In this document: positions 25,679 through 34,395 of the stretch, one piece after another
Layout of the letters: each line of letters starts with the position of its first letter
How positions within the stretch are numbered: the stretch's first letter is position 1
NCBI GenBank assembly: GCA_964396165.1
Contig: CAYNEF010000003.1
Span: 1-64,000 of the forward strand
DNA length: 64,000 nucleotides
Origin: CALCZU01 sp964396165
Lineage (GTDB): Bacteria > Bdellovibrionota > FAC87 > UBA2466
Reading direction: 5' to 3'
Made by a program: the position numbers and the translations under genes
Notes under the pieces: generated by a model
Database searches by the model: none
Told to the model about the DNA's origin: nothing
Seen by the model: only the letters and a program-made list of their open reading frames with translations

Positions 25679-26843
25679 TTTTTTCTGTTTTCATTCTAAC
25701 AGGTCTGTTTTTACCGAGCAAATAGGGGAGTAAAAAGGGCTCGATGAAAAAACAAAAGAGGATTGCCGCGATACAGAGACTGGATTTAACAGGATCTGTC
25801 ATAAATGTGCTTGAATCCGGAAGAGTGGTGTCAAAAGTAGCATAGAGCGAATGCAAAATACGGTTTGCTTCACTTAAGTCCGCCACTTTGAAAAAGACAA
25901 AACCCGTCACTGCAATGACGAAAGTAAAAAAGCCTTTAAAAAGTGGAGGAATCTTCTCGTGGTATCTATCTACTTGCTCGAAAACAACCCAGAGACCGAA
26001 CCAAACACCCATCGCAAGAAATTTAAGCTCCAATCCATGCCATAATCCAATCAATAGAAGTACGGAAAATAAAAGAAGTGCGGAAAGAAACTTCGAGTGT
26101 CTGTACTTCATCGCAAGCGGAAGATAAAAGTAATATTTTATCCATCTGCCGAGCGTGATGTTCCATCTGTCCCAAAGTTGAGTTACCGAGGTGGCAAGTA
26201 AAGGAGAATCAAAGTTTTGTGAAAATTCCCAGCCCAATAAATGCCCCAGCCCAATAGCACACAGAGAAAAGGCGGAAAAATTAAAATAGAGTTGAAAATA
26301 ATTTGCAACGCTTCCTATCCACGCAATTGCAAAGGTAGGTGCTGAGGTTTGAAAGAAAAGCATTTGCACAAAGGGTTCAAAAGAATTCGCAAAATAAAGT
26401 TTGAGCAAAGTTCCGTACACGATAAGGAGAAATCCTTGTTTTAGTTTGCGCGCATGCTTGTGTTCTAAAAGCTCTGTAAAATCCTGGTAACGCATGATTG
26501 GGCCTGCGAAGTAGCGTGGAAAAAAGCCCAAGTAGCAAAAGAGCGGCAAAATATTATGCGAAGGCACCGCTTCTTTACGGTACACATCGATTAGACAACT
26601 AATAGATTCCAAAGTGTAAAGAGAGACTCCGAACGCTAAAAAAAGATGACCATACCAATGGGAAGACATTACCAAGTAAAAGACTGCCAGATTTTGTATA
26701 ATTCCCAAAAACAGAATCAGCATTCTGGCATTGGGAAATTTCAGCAAGTAAATCATTCTTGCCCAGAGATAAGTAAAAAAAACTGTAGTGACGAGAGGCA
26801 AAAGCCAACTGTAATCTTTGTAGAAACGATGGAGATAGAGCAT
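25668..26843 (-). CDS. MBOAT-family membrane-bound O-acyltransferase
   Basis: A 391-residue polytopic protein with about ten hydrophobic segments. The MBOAT signature is present: YFAGPIMRYQDF near residue 112, WDRWNITLGRW near residue 225, and the invariant histidine in GLWHG (His269). It resembles AlgI/DltB-type O-acyltransferases, which move an acyl group across the inner membrane onto a glycan or other carrier. The gene abuts the polysaccharide deacetylase gene (0-base gap) and overlaps the formyltransferase, so a shared surface-modification task is likely. No AlgJ/AlgX-like periplasmic partner is next to it. Confidence 0.88.
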   Translation of the reverse strand: MLYLHRFYKDYSWLLPLVTTVFFTYLWARMIYLLKFPNARMLILFLGIIQNLAVFYLVMSSHWYGHLFLAFGVSLYTLESISCLIDVYRKEAVPSHNILPLFCYLGFFPRYFAGPIMRYQDFTELLEHKHARKLKQGFLLIVYGTLLKLYFANSFEPFVQMLFFQTSAPTFAIAWIGSVANYFQLYFNFSAFSLCAIGLGHLLGWEFSQNFDSPLLATSVTQLWDRWNITLGRWIKYYFYLPLAMKYRHSKFLSALLLFSVLLLIGLWHGLELKFLAMGVWFGLWVVFEQVDRYHEKIPPLFKGFFTFVIAVTGFVFFKVADLSEANRILHSLYATFDTTLPDSSTFMTDPVKSSLCIAAILFCFFIEPFLLPYLLGKNRPVRMKTEKNDS

Positions 26844-27458
26844 TTACAGTTTTTCCGGTGTGAGGCCGTTTCCCTTCAGTCTTTGTATCAGATAGGAAAG
26901 CCCAGCTAAAAAAGAGTCGGCGCGTTTTGTAGATTGCTCGTCGTGCAGTAACACAATACTCCCAGGCACTATTTCACGTAATTTTTTATCAATGAGTTTG
27001 TTCGTCAATGCAACACGGGTATCAAAAAAGCGGATATTCCAGTGGATCCAGGGAATAGAAAGTTCTTTCAATGCTTTTGCCAGTTTTGGCGTCCATATTC
27101 CCGCTGGAGAACGAAAAGCAACTGGCTTTGTATTGCACAATACCGTTAATTCGTTTTGGGATGTCTCAATCCATTTGCGCGTTTGTTTGTGAGTTGCAAA
27201 ATACCTGGAAAATTTATGATCCAAAGAATGGTCCCCAATGGAATGTCCGTCCGCCAGGATCTGTTTTACAATTTCTGGATACTTTTTGGCCTTCTCTGTG
27301 ACGATAAAAAATGTCGCACGGATACTGTTCTTTTTAAGAATCTGCAACACTTTAGGCGTGAGATCAGGTGAAGGGCCGTCATCAAAAGTCAGATATACAT
27401 TGCTTGCAGAGCCAGCAATTTTTCTAACGGGTGAGTAAATGGGAAATTTCATTTTCAA
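26844..27458 (-). CDS. Polysaccharide deacetylase (NodB domain)
   Basis: A 204-residue protein covering a NodB homology domain almost end to end. TFDDGPSPD supplies the catalytic and metal aspartates (Asp26/Asp27), HSLDH the metal histidines (His77, His81), FRSPAG the third motif, and a C-terminal LLHDE the fifth. All metal ligands are intact, so an active divalent-metal N- or O-deacetylase is predicted. No signal peptide is evident, suggesting a cytoplasmic substrate. It overlaps the ketosynthase-like gene upstream by 35 bases, tying it to the pigment operon. Confidence 0.88.
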   Translation of the reverse strand: MKMKFPIYSPVRKIAGSASNVYLTFDDGPSPDLTPKVLQILKKNSIRATFFIVTEKAKKYPEIVKQILADGHSIGDHSLDHKFSRYFATHKQTRKWIETSQNELTVLCNTKPVAFRSPAGIWTPKLAKALKELSIPWIHWNIRFFDTRVALTNKLIDKKLREIVPGSIVLLHDEQSTKRADSFLAGLSYLIQRLKGNGLTPEKL

Positions 27459-28083
27459 TAAAATCCGAGTCGTAATTAAAAGAAGGTAGATGGTCTTTTA
27501 TGTTTAATTCCGCAATGGGTTTTGTGTTTTTCAGTAACGCAAGTCCCTCTTCATTGGAAAGAAGCATCGTTGCCGCCCCTTCTTTAGGAGTCTTGCCATC
27601 CGGATACATTTTAAAAAATAGATCAGTTACGTGTTCAGGAATGAGATCTATTCCCGTGACAAAGCAAAACTTAACAATGTTTTCAGAAAGTAAAATCTCT
27701 GCAGTCTCTATCGCTTCTTTGCCCGTTCTGTACATGTCGCTCACCGTAAGTGTAGGGCCTTTAATGACGAATTGCTTAGCTAAAAAACCCAAGGTCGCGT
27801 TATGCAAACTGCTTTGGAATACTAGGGGACGTGCTGTATTTGAAAGTGCCAGTTCTTGCAGAAAATTTGCAGTAGCTGAAAGTTCCCCGTGACTCGTTCC
27901 TAAAACTGCTCCCAAATTTTCTTGCACTGTTTGCCAGTCGGTACTTAGTTTATCGACGCAAGTTTTCATCGATAGGTACGCGACACACATGTTGCGAGTC
28001 GCTCTTCTAAAGTCGCCCATACTTTGAAGAGCCTCGAGGCTTTCGTTCTTGTAAACACCAGTCGCAATAACAAAAGTTTTCAT
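27424..28083 (-). CDS. Ketosynthase-like protein lacking the nucleophile (chain-length-factor-like)
   Basis: A 219-residue protein that resembles the N-terminal half of beta-ketoacyl synthases. The segment around residues 105-125 aligns with the KS active-site helix as GPTLTVSDMYRTGKEAI, and Tyr118 occupies the place of the catalytic Cys. No KS C-terminal half with the His residues is present. Such truncated KS-like proteins recur in aryl-polyene clusters and may partner a complete KS, as chain-length factors do. It overlaps the complete KS gene upstream by four bases. The fold assignment is inference from motif alignment by eye. Confidence 0.62.
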   Translation of the reverse strand: MKTFVIATGVYKNESLEALQSMGDFRRATRNMCVAYLSMKTCVDKLSTDWQTVQENLGAVLGTSHGELSATANFLQELALSNTARPLVFQSSLHNATLGFLAKQFVIKGPTLTVSDMYRTGKEAIETAEILLSENIVKFCFVTGIDLIPEHVTDLFFKMYPDGKTPKEGAATMLLSNEEGLALLKNTKPIAELNIKDHLPSFNYDSDFIENEISHLLTR

Positions 28084-29246
28084 GCAGTTACCCCTGCGCG
28101 TTTAAAAACAAGAGCGCCATTGGCACCACCAAAACCCAAAGTATTTTTCAAAATATATTGCAACCGTGTTGCTTGTGCGGCTTGCGAAAGATGGATTTTA
28201 ATTCTCTCATCAGGACAAGTGAGCCCGGTGTTTGGCAATAGGGTTTGCGTTTCTAAAGCTTTCACACATAAAATCGTTTCAAGCGCGCCAGAGGCAGCAA
28301 GCGAATGTCCGTGAATGGCTTTTGTAGAAGTTACGGGAGGAGTGTTCCCTTCGAATAATCTTTCTAGAGCAATGCCTTCAGAAAGATCATTGTGCTCAGA
28401 ACCTGTACCGTGTGCGTGCACCCAATTTATTTCATTGGGCTGAATGCCAGCCATCTGGATAGCGGACTTCATCGCCAAAAAACTTCCTTTGCCTTCAGGA
28501 TGTGGAGCAGTCATGTGGTAAGCATCGGTTGAAAAACCAACGCCTGCAATTTCTGCCAGTGCTTTATCTGGAGCATTTTCCAAACATATAAAAGCCGCGC
28601 CATCGGAGAGATTGATCCCTTTTCTTCCGGTGTTGAATGGTGTGCAGGTTTCCTGCGATAAAAGTTGGAAGGATTTAAATCCGTCTATAGTAAGTGTTGA
28701 GATAACTTCGATTCCACCTACGAGTACGCGTTTTACTTTGCCTGAACGCAACCACAGGCTTGCAAGTGCTAAGGCATGTGTCGCAGCGGAACATGCGGTA
28801 GTGAGCAACTGGCGGTGGCCATTAAATTGAATTTCATTGCAAATCGCATCGAATAAAATTCCGAGCCGCTCATTGGTGAGTGTGTTCATGAGTTCGTCGG
28901 CCGAAGTTTCCTTTTTGAAATATTGAATCAAAGACTTATCCCAAGTGGAAACAAGACCTGTTGTAGTTGCTAAAATGAAACCGTCTGATTCGTTAAAATC
29001 TTCCCAGCCGGCAGTTTGCAAGGCTTCTCGGATTGCAGATAGCGAATAAAAAAGAGGAAGATCTTTTTTGGCATCTTGAGGGTATTTTGCAAAGAGGGAC
29101 GATTGGATCGATTCTGGGATTTTTCCCAATCCGCCTGAAATACCTGATTTTTGATTAAGTGTATTTTCCCAAAGTTCTACAACACTCGCGCCCGCGCAAC
29201 TGACAACGCCCATTCCTGTGATGTGTACTTTGGGCTTTTGCTTCAC
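28080..29246 (-). CDS. Beta-ketoacyl-ACP synthase of the pigment cluster
   Basis: A 388-residue type II ketosynthase with an intact triad: Cys152 in TTACSAAT, His279 in HAHGTG and His314 in IHGHSLAASG, preceded by a lysine in STKAI. The terminal NTLGFGGANG loop is also present. It should condense malonyl-ACP with the growing aryl-polyene chain. It overlaps the ACP gene (4 bases) and the KS-like gene (4 bases), giving an ACP-KS-KSlike translationally coupled block. Confidence 0.93.
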   Translation of the reverse strand: MKQKPKVHITGMGVVSCAGASVVELWENTLNQKSGISGGLGKIPESIQSSLFAKYPQDAKKDLPLFYSLSAIREALQTAGWEDFNESDGFILATTTGLVSTWDKSLIQYFKKETSADELMNTLTNERLGILFDAICNEIQFNGHRQLLTTACSAATHALALASLWLRSGKVKRVLVGGIEVISTLTIDGFKSFQLLSQETCTPFNTGRKGINLSDGAAFICLENAPDKALAEIAGVGFSTDAYHMTAPHPEGKGSFLAMKSAIQMAGIQPNEINWVHAHGTGSEHNDLSEGIALERLFEGNTPPVTSTKAIHGHSLAASGALETILCVKALETQTLLPNTGLTCPDERIKIHLSQAAQATRLQYILKNTLGFGGANGALVFKRAGVTA

Positions 29247-29530
29247 AGTGTGGCAGTGGTTGCGGTTTGTGTGCCGATGTAATCAGCGAGTGTGCCTAAA
29301 GTAGAAAACGCTTTTTTTCCTTCGTCCGCGCCGCTGATTTTGATCTGGTATTTTTTTTCAATTGCTACGGCAATTTCCAGAACGTCCAAGGAATCTAGTC
29401 CCAAGCCATCACCTACAAGAACGGTATTATCGCTCATGATGGCTTTGTCTTTGTGGCGCAGATTCACCGCTGTCCAGATTAGGTCGACTAAGTCTGTTTT
29501 TAATTGTTCGCGGTTTGCAAGCTGCCCCAT
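29243..29530 (-). CDS. Acyl carrier protein
   Basis: A 95-residue ACP. The phosphopantetheine attachment serine is in GLDSLDVLEIAVAIE, and the four-helix pattern and acidic helix II are typical. The ATG is preceded by AGGGGG at a good Shine-Dalgarno distance, and a -35/-10 pair with a 17-base spacer lies just upstream. It is the first gene of the leftward pigment block and is divergent from the LolA-like gene. A second ACP of the cluster lies at 40941. Confidence 0.93.
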   Translation of the reverse strand: MGQLANREQLKTDLVDLIWTAVNLRHKDKAIMSDNTVLVGDGLGLDSLDVLEIAVAIEKKYQIKISGADEGKKAFSTLGTLADYIGTQTATTATL

Positions 29531-29564
29531 CGTTCCCCCTACTTTTAGTAGTTTATTAGGTATT

Positions 29565-29593
29565 CTTATAACCTAGTGATTTGGCATTCTCAA
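29565..29593 (-). promoter_or_regulatory. Candidate sigma-70 promoter for the leftward pigment block
   Basis: On the minus strand TTGAGA (29588-29593) and TATAAG (29565-29570) are separated by exactly 17 bases, each differing from consensus by one base. Transcription would start near 29558, leaving a leader of about 28 bases that contains the AGGGGG ribosome site of the ACP gene. The -35 box lies back-to-back with the -35 of a rightward candidate promoter. Confidence 0.5.
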
Positions 29594-29609
29594 TACGAGA
29601 GTGTATTGT
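29581..29609 (+). promoter_or_regulatory. Candidate sigma-70 promoter for the LolA/MMPL block
   Basis: TTGGCA (29581-29586) and TATTGT (29604-29609) are separated by 17 bases on the plus strand. Transcription would start close to 29616, next to the chosen TTG start codon at 29617, which would make the message essentially leaderless. The -10 box matches consensus at only four of six bases, so confidence is modest. Confidence 0.35.
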
Positions 29610-29616
29610 CGGGCAC

Positions 29617-30213
29617 TTGAAAAAGATTCCACTCATTTTGATTTTCATCGCCTCTGGATTAAGTGCATCGCACCGCATTATTCCTGAGGCCGAGCTGACT
29701 CAAAAGCTCTCTTTTTATCAAAAAATTAAAAGCTTAAATGCGACATTTCACCAGGTAAAAAGCATTAAAAGTATCGGTATGGAATTAAAGTCCGAAGGTG
29801 AAATGGAGTTGAGTCGTCCCAATAAAGTAATCTGGACGATTAAAAAACCGGGTTTCTCCAAAGTGGAACTGGAAGGCAACTCCATTAAACTGACATCGGG
29901 AGAGGGAAGTGAACAAAAATCCCGTACGATGATTTTGGGTAAAGAAACAGATCCCAATGTATCGAAAGCTATTTTGAGTATGATGGCCTGGATGCGTATG
30001 GATGTTCCCGAGATACAAAAAACCTATGTGATTTCGGATTTGGGTAAGGATGAGTTTCGCTGTGAACCCAAAAATCCTGTAACCAGCGTTTTTGCCGCTT
30101 TGAATTTCAAACTCCACTCCAAAGGGCATGTGGAGACACTTAAAATTGAAGAAAAATCAGGGGATTTCATTCTGATTCATTTTGATAAGCCCTCTGTTCG
30201 ATTTGTCCCATGA
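29617..30213 (+). CDS. LolA-like outer-membrane lipoprotein carrier protein of the pigment cluster
   Basis: A 198-residue secreted protein. A signal peptide (KKIPLILIFIASGLSAS) is followed by a LolA-type half-barrel sequence with the repeated beta pattern SEGEMELSRPNKVIWTIKKPG. The TTG at 29617 is chosen because it starts a normal signal peptide; the open frame continues to a TTG at 29581. Dedicated LolA-like carriers occur in aryl-polyene clusters, where they are thought to move the lipid-linked pigment through the periplasm. It overlaps the MMPL gene by four bases (ATGA). Confidence 0.82.
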   Translation: MKKIPLILIFIASGLSASHRIIPEAELTQKLSFYQKIKSLNATFHQVKSIKSIGMELKSEGEMELSRPNKVIWTIKKPGFSKVELEGNSIKLTSGEGSEQKSRTMILGKETDPNVSKAILSMMAWMRMDVPEIQKTYVISDLGKDEFRCEPKNPVTSVFAALNFKLHSKGHVETLKIEEKSGDFILIHFDKPSVRFVP

Positions 30214-32324
30214 TGAAAAAGGTATTTTTAGTTTTATTGCTTTTCTGTTCAGGCGCATTTTGTTTGAACATAGAAAAAAGCGAATCCAAATTTTTTCCGA
30301 AAGAATTGGGAGAAAAACTTCTTCTATTTAAATCTTTTGAGACCTTCTGGTGGGGTTTTGTCATAACCGATGTGGCAAGCGGCCATGAAGTCTGCGATAC
30401 ACTAAAAAACTCCAAGTTATTTCAACGAGTAGAATGCGAACAAGCGGCGAGCGACTATAAAAACTTGCTCTCGGATTGGGCGAAAGATTTGCCGCTGAGA
30501 TCCTCACCCCCTGCGCACCTAAAAGAAAAGTTTCACCAGGCGCTGGCAAGAGCTTCCCTGCCGATGCCACCTGATTTATTTTCTGTGCTGAGAACAGATC
30601 CTTTGGAGTCTTACGAGGAATTGATTTCCATTTTTAAAGCGCGTATCAATCTGCCCTTTGAACGAGTGGGGGGGCTATTCGTAGATTCACAGACCCAACG
30701 AGTCGTGATTCCTTTGCAACCCAATTTTTCGCCGAGTGAGAGTGAAAAGCTTGAACCTTTAAAGGCTTCGCTCGGAGAGAAAGCGCATTTTTTAGGGCCG
30801 CATGCGTCTACACTCGAAAATAAAGCGCAAATTTCTGTCGATTTAAAGTGGGTATCGCTTCTTGGAGCGGGAGTTACTGCTTTCTATCTCATTTTATTTT
30901 TGGTGCTGAAACAACTGCGCTTGTCCGTTTTGCTACTGCCCGCATTTATTGGAGCCGCGTTATCTGCTTGGACGATAGATTTATTGTTTGGTGGAATCCA
31001 TGGACTGACCTTATGCTTTGGTGCAGGGCTTATCGGTCTGGCAGTGGATTTTGGGCTGCATGCCGCCTTTCATCCTGATTCTAAGCAGGTATGGAAGAGC
31101 AACGCGAGTGCATTTATCACGACGTTACTTTGTCTTGTTGTCATTGCGTTTAGCAAAATCCCTTTGCTTCGGGAGCTGATGTATTTTTCTACATTAGGTT
31201 TTATCTACGCGTATCTGATTTATTATTTTTTTCGAAAACAAATATCAAAATATATTGTGGGCAAAGAAAGAAATATCCCGCTTAGAGGAAATAAGTGGAC
31301 GACTTTGGCTTCGATCCTATTGGCATTGGGGTTGATTGTTGCAGTCTTTACGGTAAAACCCGCATTTGATTTCAAGCAGTTTGATTTTCAAAGCCAAAAG
31401 ACAAAAGAACTCGCCCAATGGCTCTATCCTAAAACACTTAAAGTTCCACCTTTGTTCCAGGTGACTCATGGGGGAATGGAAACGGCAATCGAACAAAGCG
31501 AGATACAAAAAGAGTGGGCTAAACAAAACAAGATCTCTCTCGACACTACGGCACTGTACCTTCCTCCTAAAGAAGACAGGGCAAAACATCTTTTGGAATG
31601 GGGCAAGATTCTTTGCGGAAAAAAAGAGCGTCTTGTCACGAAAGAGGAAACAGTTCTCTTTGGTCCGCTTTTAGATAATTGGAAATGCGAAAAACTTCCC
31701 TCTTTGGCAAGTTTTACGGTGATACCGGAATATATTAAGCCATTATCTCACGGTAGTGATTTTCTGACGTTATGGTTACCGCAGTCAAAAATGGAAGAAC
31801 AAAATATTCGCAGTAAATTTCCTGAAGCGCTCCCGTTAGGTGATCTCACGACATCGTTCTCTAAAATACTGGGTGCGGAAGTATTCTGGATGCTGCCTCT
31901 TTCACTGCTTTTAATCGTCGGCTATTTGCTTCTTTATTATAAAAATCTGTTTCTCGCTTTTTGCGGGATAGTTCCCTTTTTGATTGGGTGTGGAGCAATT
32001 GCCTGGGCGGCAATTTTATTCCATTTACCAATGAGTTTTATGACGCTGATGTCTGTAATTATGCTGCTCGGGCTGAGTGTGGATTATGGAGTCTTTGCAG
32101 TAGATGCATTGTGGTTTTCTCATAGTGAAACAGACGTTAAAAAAACAGCCACTGCAATGCTTTTGTCTTCTATCACGACAGTACTTGGGTTTTTCCCCTT
32201 ACTCGGCTGCAAACACCAGGTGCTTTTTCAATTGGGCGCGGCACTTACTTTGGGGATTTTAGGAACGTTAGTCGGCACGTATTACACCGTGCCCTCTATT
32301 TTGAAATGGAAGGCAGGTAAATGA
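30210..32324 (+). CDS. MMPL/RND-superfamily exporter of the pigment cluster
   Basis: A 704-residue inner-membrane transporter with the duplicated RND layout. There is an N-terminal hydrophobic segment, a periplasmic domain (about 20-205), a five-helix bundle (about 210-345), a further helix near 365, a second periplasmic domain (about 390-560) and a last five-helix bundle. The proton-relay Asp in the fourth helix of each half is kept, as GLAVDFG and GLSVDYG. MMPL-type exporters of this size sit in aryl-polyene clusters and probably extract the pigment from the inner membrane for the LolA-like carrier encoded upstream. Confidence 0.88.
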   Translation: MMKKVFLVLLLFCSGAFCLNIEKSESKFFPKELGEKLLLFKSFETFWWGFVITDVASGHEVCDTLKNSKLFQRVECEQAASDYKNLLSDWAKDLPLRSSPPAHLKEKFHQALARASLPMPPDLFSVLRTDPLESYEELISIFKARINLPFERVGGLFVDSQTQRVVIPLQPNFSPSESEKLEPLKASLGEKAHFLGPHASTLENKAQISVDLKWVSLLGAGVTAFYLILFLVLKQLRLSVLLLPAFIGAALSAWTIDLLFGGIHGLTLCFGAGLIGLAVDFGLHAAFHPDSKQVWKSNASAFITTLLCLVVIAFSKIPLLRELMYFSTLGFIYAYLIYYFFRKQISKYIVGKERNIPLRGNKWTTLASILLALGLIVAVFTVKPAFDFKQFDFQSQKTKELAQWLYPKTLKVPPLFQVTHGGMETAIEQSEIQKEWAKQNKISLDTTALYLPPKEDRAKHLLEWGKILCGKKERLVTKEETVLFGPLLDNWKCEKLPSLASFTVIPEYIKPLSHGSDFLTLWLPQSKMEEQNIRSKFPEALPLGDLTTSFSKILGAEVFWMLPLSLLLIVGYLLLYYKNLFLAFCGIVPFLIGCGAIAWAAILFHLPMSFMTLMSVIMLLGLSVDYGVFAVDALWFSHSETDVKKTATAMLLSSITTVLGFFPLLGCKHQVLFQLGAALTLGILGTLVGTYYTVPSILKWKAGK

Positions 32325-33907
32325 GATCCTATCTTCTGCTCTTTCTCGTATTTATTACCTGGATTGTAAGTGTCTTTCATCTGGGTACTGCTCCCGATTT
32401 AAATCTTCCTGTCACTTTAACAGAGTTTGATCAGAAATTTATTCCGAAAAATCAATTTGGAATTCACCAATTGATTCTAAAAGGAAAACCTGTGGAAAGA
32501 GGGCTATACGCAGGTGAGGCGACAAAAGACCTGTTGTACAAACAAGAAATGGCGCTTCAAACGGAACTTAAAAAAGTAATTCCGAGTGAGTTTGCACAAA
32601 GGGTATTATTTTTCGGTTTGATGCGCTGGTTTTGGGGAATTGAAAAATATCTTGAGCCTTGGATGCTCGAAGAAATGTGGGGAGTTTCAAAAAGTACTAC
32701 GCCCACGTTGAATCACCTGGCGGATCCTTTTACCCGGCAAATTGCGTATCACGGGCTCCATGAAGTCGGGCAAAGTATGGTGGATGCAAATCCAGAGTCG
32801 TTTGGTTGCACAGTGATTGCTGTTCCCATAGATGATCGGTGGATTATCGGCAGAAATTTTGATTTTGAAGGTGGCAGAATCTTTGACGAAGAGAAAATCA
32901 TGAAATGGGTGTATCCGGATACAGGATACGCTTACGTGTCTGTAATTTGGGCGGGCATGGTTGGTGCCGTCACAGGAGTAAATGAGAAGGGCGTATACAT
33001 TTCACTGAATGCGGCAGGCACGTCAGATTTTAGACGACTGGGAACTCCTTCCACATTGGTGATAGCAAAAGCCCTGCAATTTGCAAAAAACAAAGAAGAA
33101 GCCCGGAAAATAATCGAAGAAGCAGAAATGTTTATTACCGATATTTTTGTTGTCGCTGATAACCAATCCAATGTTCTTTATCGGATTGAAAAAACACCCA
33201 AGCGAGTCAGTACACTAGAACATTACACGGCGACTGCGGTGACAAACCATCTGATTTCAAAAGAATGGCAGGATGACAAAGTCAATAAGATGCGTCGAGT
33301 GGAGATGACCTCACTGGAACGCCTGGAACGCGCCGAAGAATTACTGGAGCAAACAGGTGACGAGCAAACAGGCGAGGTATTAGAAAAAAAGGTGCTCTCC
33401 ATTTTGCGAGACAAATCCAAAAAGGGAGACAAGAAACTTCCCAATGGCAATCGCGCGGCCATCGACGGGTTGATAGCTACACATTCTGTGGTATGGAATG
33501 GTATCGAAAACAGGCTCTATGTGAGTGAAGGCCCTTCTCTTGTCGGTGCGTTTAGAGGTTTTGATTTATCGCAGTCGTTCAGTCGTAAAGATGTAGTGAG
33601 CGTGGCTTCTTTGCCAGCAGATCAAACTATTACTGTAGAGGAATACAATAAAATTAAAGAACTCGGTCTTTTAATCAATGATATTAAAGATAAGTTGAAG
33701 GCTAAGAAGTATGACGATGCCAAAACATTAATGGATAATGCTGAAGGCATGCATATACGCAGTGGAACTTTAGACGAGATTATCGGTGATTATTATTTTC
33801 ATATGAAGGATGTGAAAAAAGCAAAAGATCACTGGCAAGCAGCATTAGACTATTGGCCTGCATACCGTGCTGACAGAATAAACTTGCAAAGAAAATTAAA
33901 ACGATGA
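32321..33907 (+). CDS. C45-type Ntn-hydrolase/acyltransferase with C-terminal TPR-like segment
   Basis: A 528-residue protein with one N-terminal membrane anchor or signal segment (residues 4-22). Its central domain resembles the C45 family (acyl-CoA:6-aminopenicillanate acyltransferase/choloylglycine-like Ntn hydrolases). The candidate nucleophile is Cys163 in SFGCTVIAVP, followed by the GRNFDFEGG block and VTGVNEKGVYISLN. Ntn enzymes expose the Cys by autocleavage, here predicted before Cys163. The last about 60 residues look like a TPR-type helix pair (AKDHWQAALDYWPAYRAD). It overlaps the MMPL gene by four bases, placing it in the pigment export operon. An acyl transfer or amide hydrolysis at the periplasmic face is inferred. 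Confidence 0.75.
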   Translation: MRSYLLLFLVFITWIVSVFHLGTAPDLNLPVTLTEFDQKFIPKNQFGIHQLILKGKPVERGLYAGEATKDLLYKQEMALQTELKKVIPSEFAQRVLFFGLMRWFWGIEKYLEPWMLEEMWGVSKSTTPTLNHLADPFTRQIAYHGLHEVGQSMVDANPESFGCTVIAVPIDDRWIIGRNFDFEGGRIFDEEKIMKWVYPDTGYAYVSVIWAGMVGAVTGVNEKGVYISLNAAGTSDFRRLGTPSTLVIAKALQFAKNKEEARKIIEEAEMFITDIFVVADNQSNVLYRIEKTPKRVSTLEHYTATAVTNHLISKEWQDDKVNKMRRVEMTSLERLERAEELLEQTGDEQTGEVLEKKVLSILRDKSKKGDKKLPNGNRAAIDGLIATHSVVWNGIENRLYVSEGPSLVGAFRGFDLSQSFSRKDVVSVASLPADQTITVEEYNKIKELGLLINDIKDKLKAKKYDDAKTLMDNAEGMHIRSGTLDEIIGDYYFHMKDVKKAKDHWQAALDYWPAYRADRINLQRKLKR

Positions 33908-34395
33908 AAAGAATATATCTTCTATTTTTGTTGCTCCTTTCCTCTTGTTCTTCGATGGTAAAGACTGTTTCTGGTCCGCTAGATCCCAATCGGTTGTTTC
34001 CGGATGGAAAATACAAGCACCATGTTCTATTGACTCAAAATGATGGCACTGAGAGAGAATTCGACGGTGTTTTAAAACTTTCTGAACGCGCTATTGTACT
34101 TGTGGGTTTGTCGCACTTTGGAAGTTCTGTCTTTCAGATTAATGATGTTAAAAAGGCCAAACTCGATATTCAGATCTACTTCGAGCCAATGAAAAAATAC
34201 GAGCCACAATTTAAGGAATTCTATCTTTCGATGAAAGATGTCCTAATAAGGAGAAATAATTATCTACCTAAAAAAGGTAAGCAGGTGGCGGAAATTAAAA
34301 TAGGTGAGAAAGACGAAAACGGAATTCCTATGAATTTTGAAATTATTCATCCCAAGTTTAAAGTAAAAGTAGAAGTGTCGGGTTATGAACTCTGA
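33904..34395 (+). CDS. Predicted outer-membrane lipoprotein, DUF3261-like
   Basis: A 163-residue lipoprotein: the signal ends in the lipobox LSSC near residue 16, and Ser residues after Cys favour outer-membrane sorting. The remainder is a beta-rich soluble domain with a pattern like LolB-type proteins (GVLKLSERAIVLVGLS, then FGSSVFQI). DUF3261 lipoproteins are regular members of aryl-polyene clusters, where a LolB-like receptor role has been suggested. It overlaps genes on both sides and completes the LolA-MMPL-lipoprotein export set. Confidence 0.72.
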   Translation: MKRIYLLFLLLLSSCSSMVKTVSGPLDPNRLFPDGKYKHHVLLTQNDGTEREFDGVLKLSERAIVLVGLSHFGSSVFQINDVKKAKLDIQIYFEPMKKYEPQFKEFYLSMKDVLIRRNNYLPKKGKQVAEIKIGEKDENGIPMNFEIIHPKFKVKVEVSGYEL

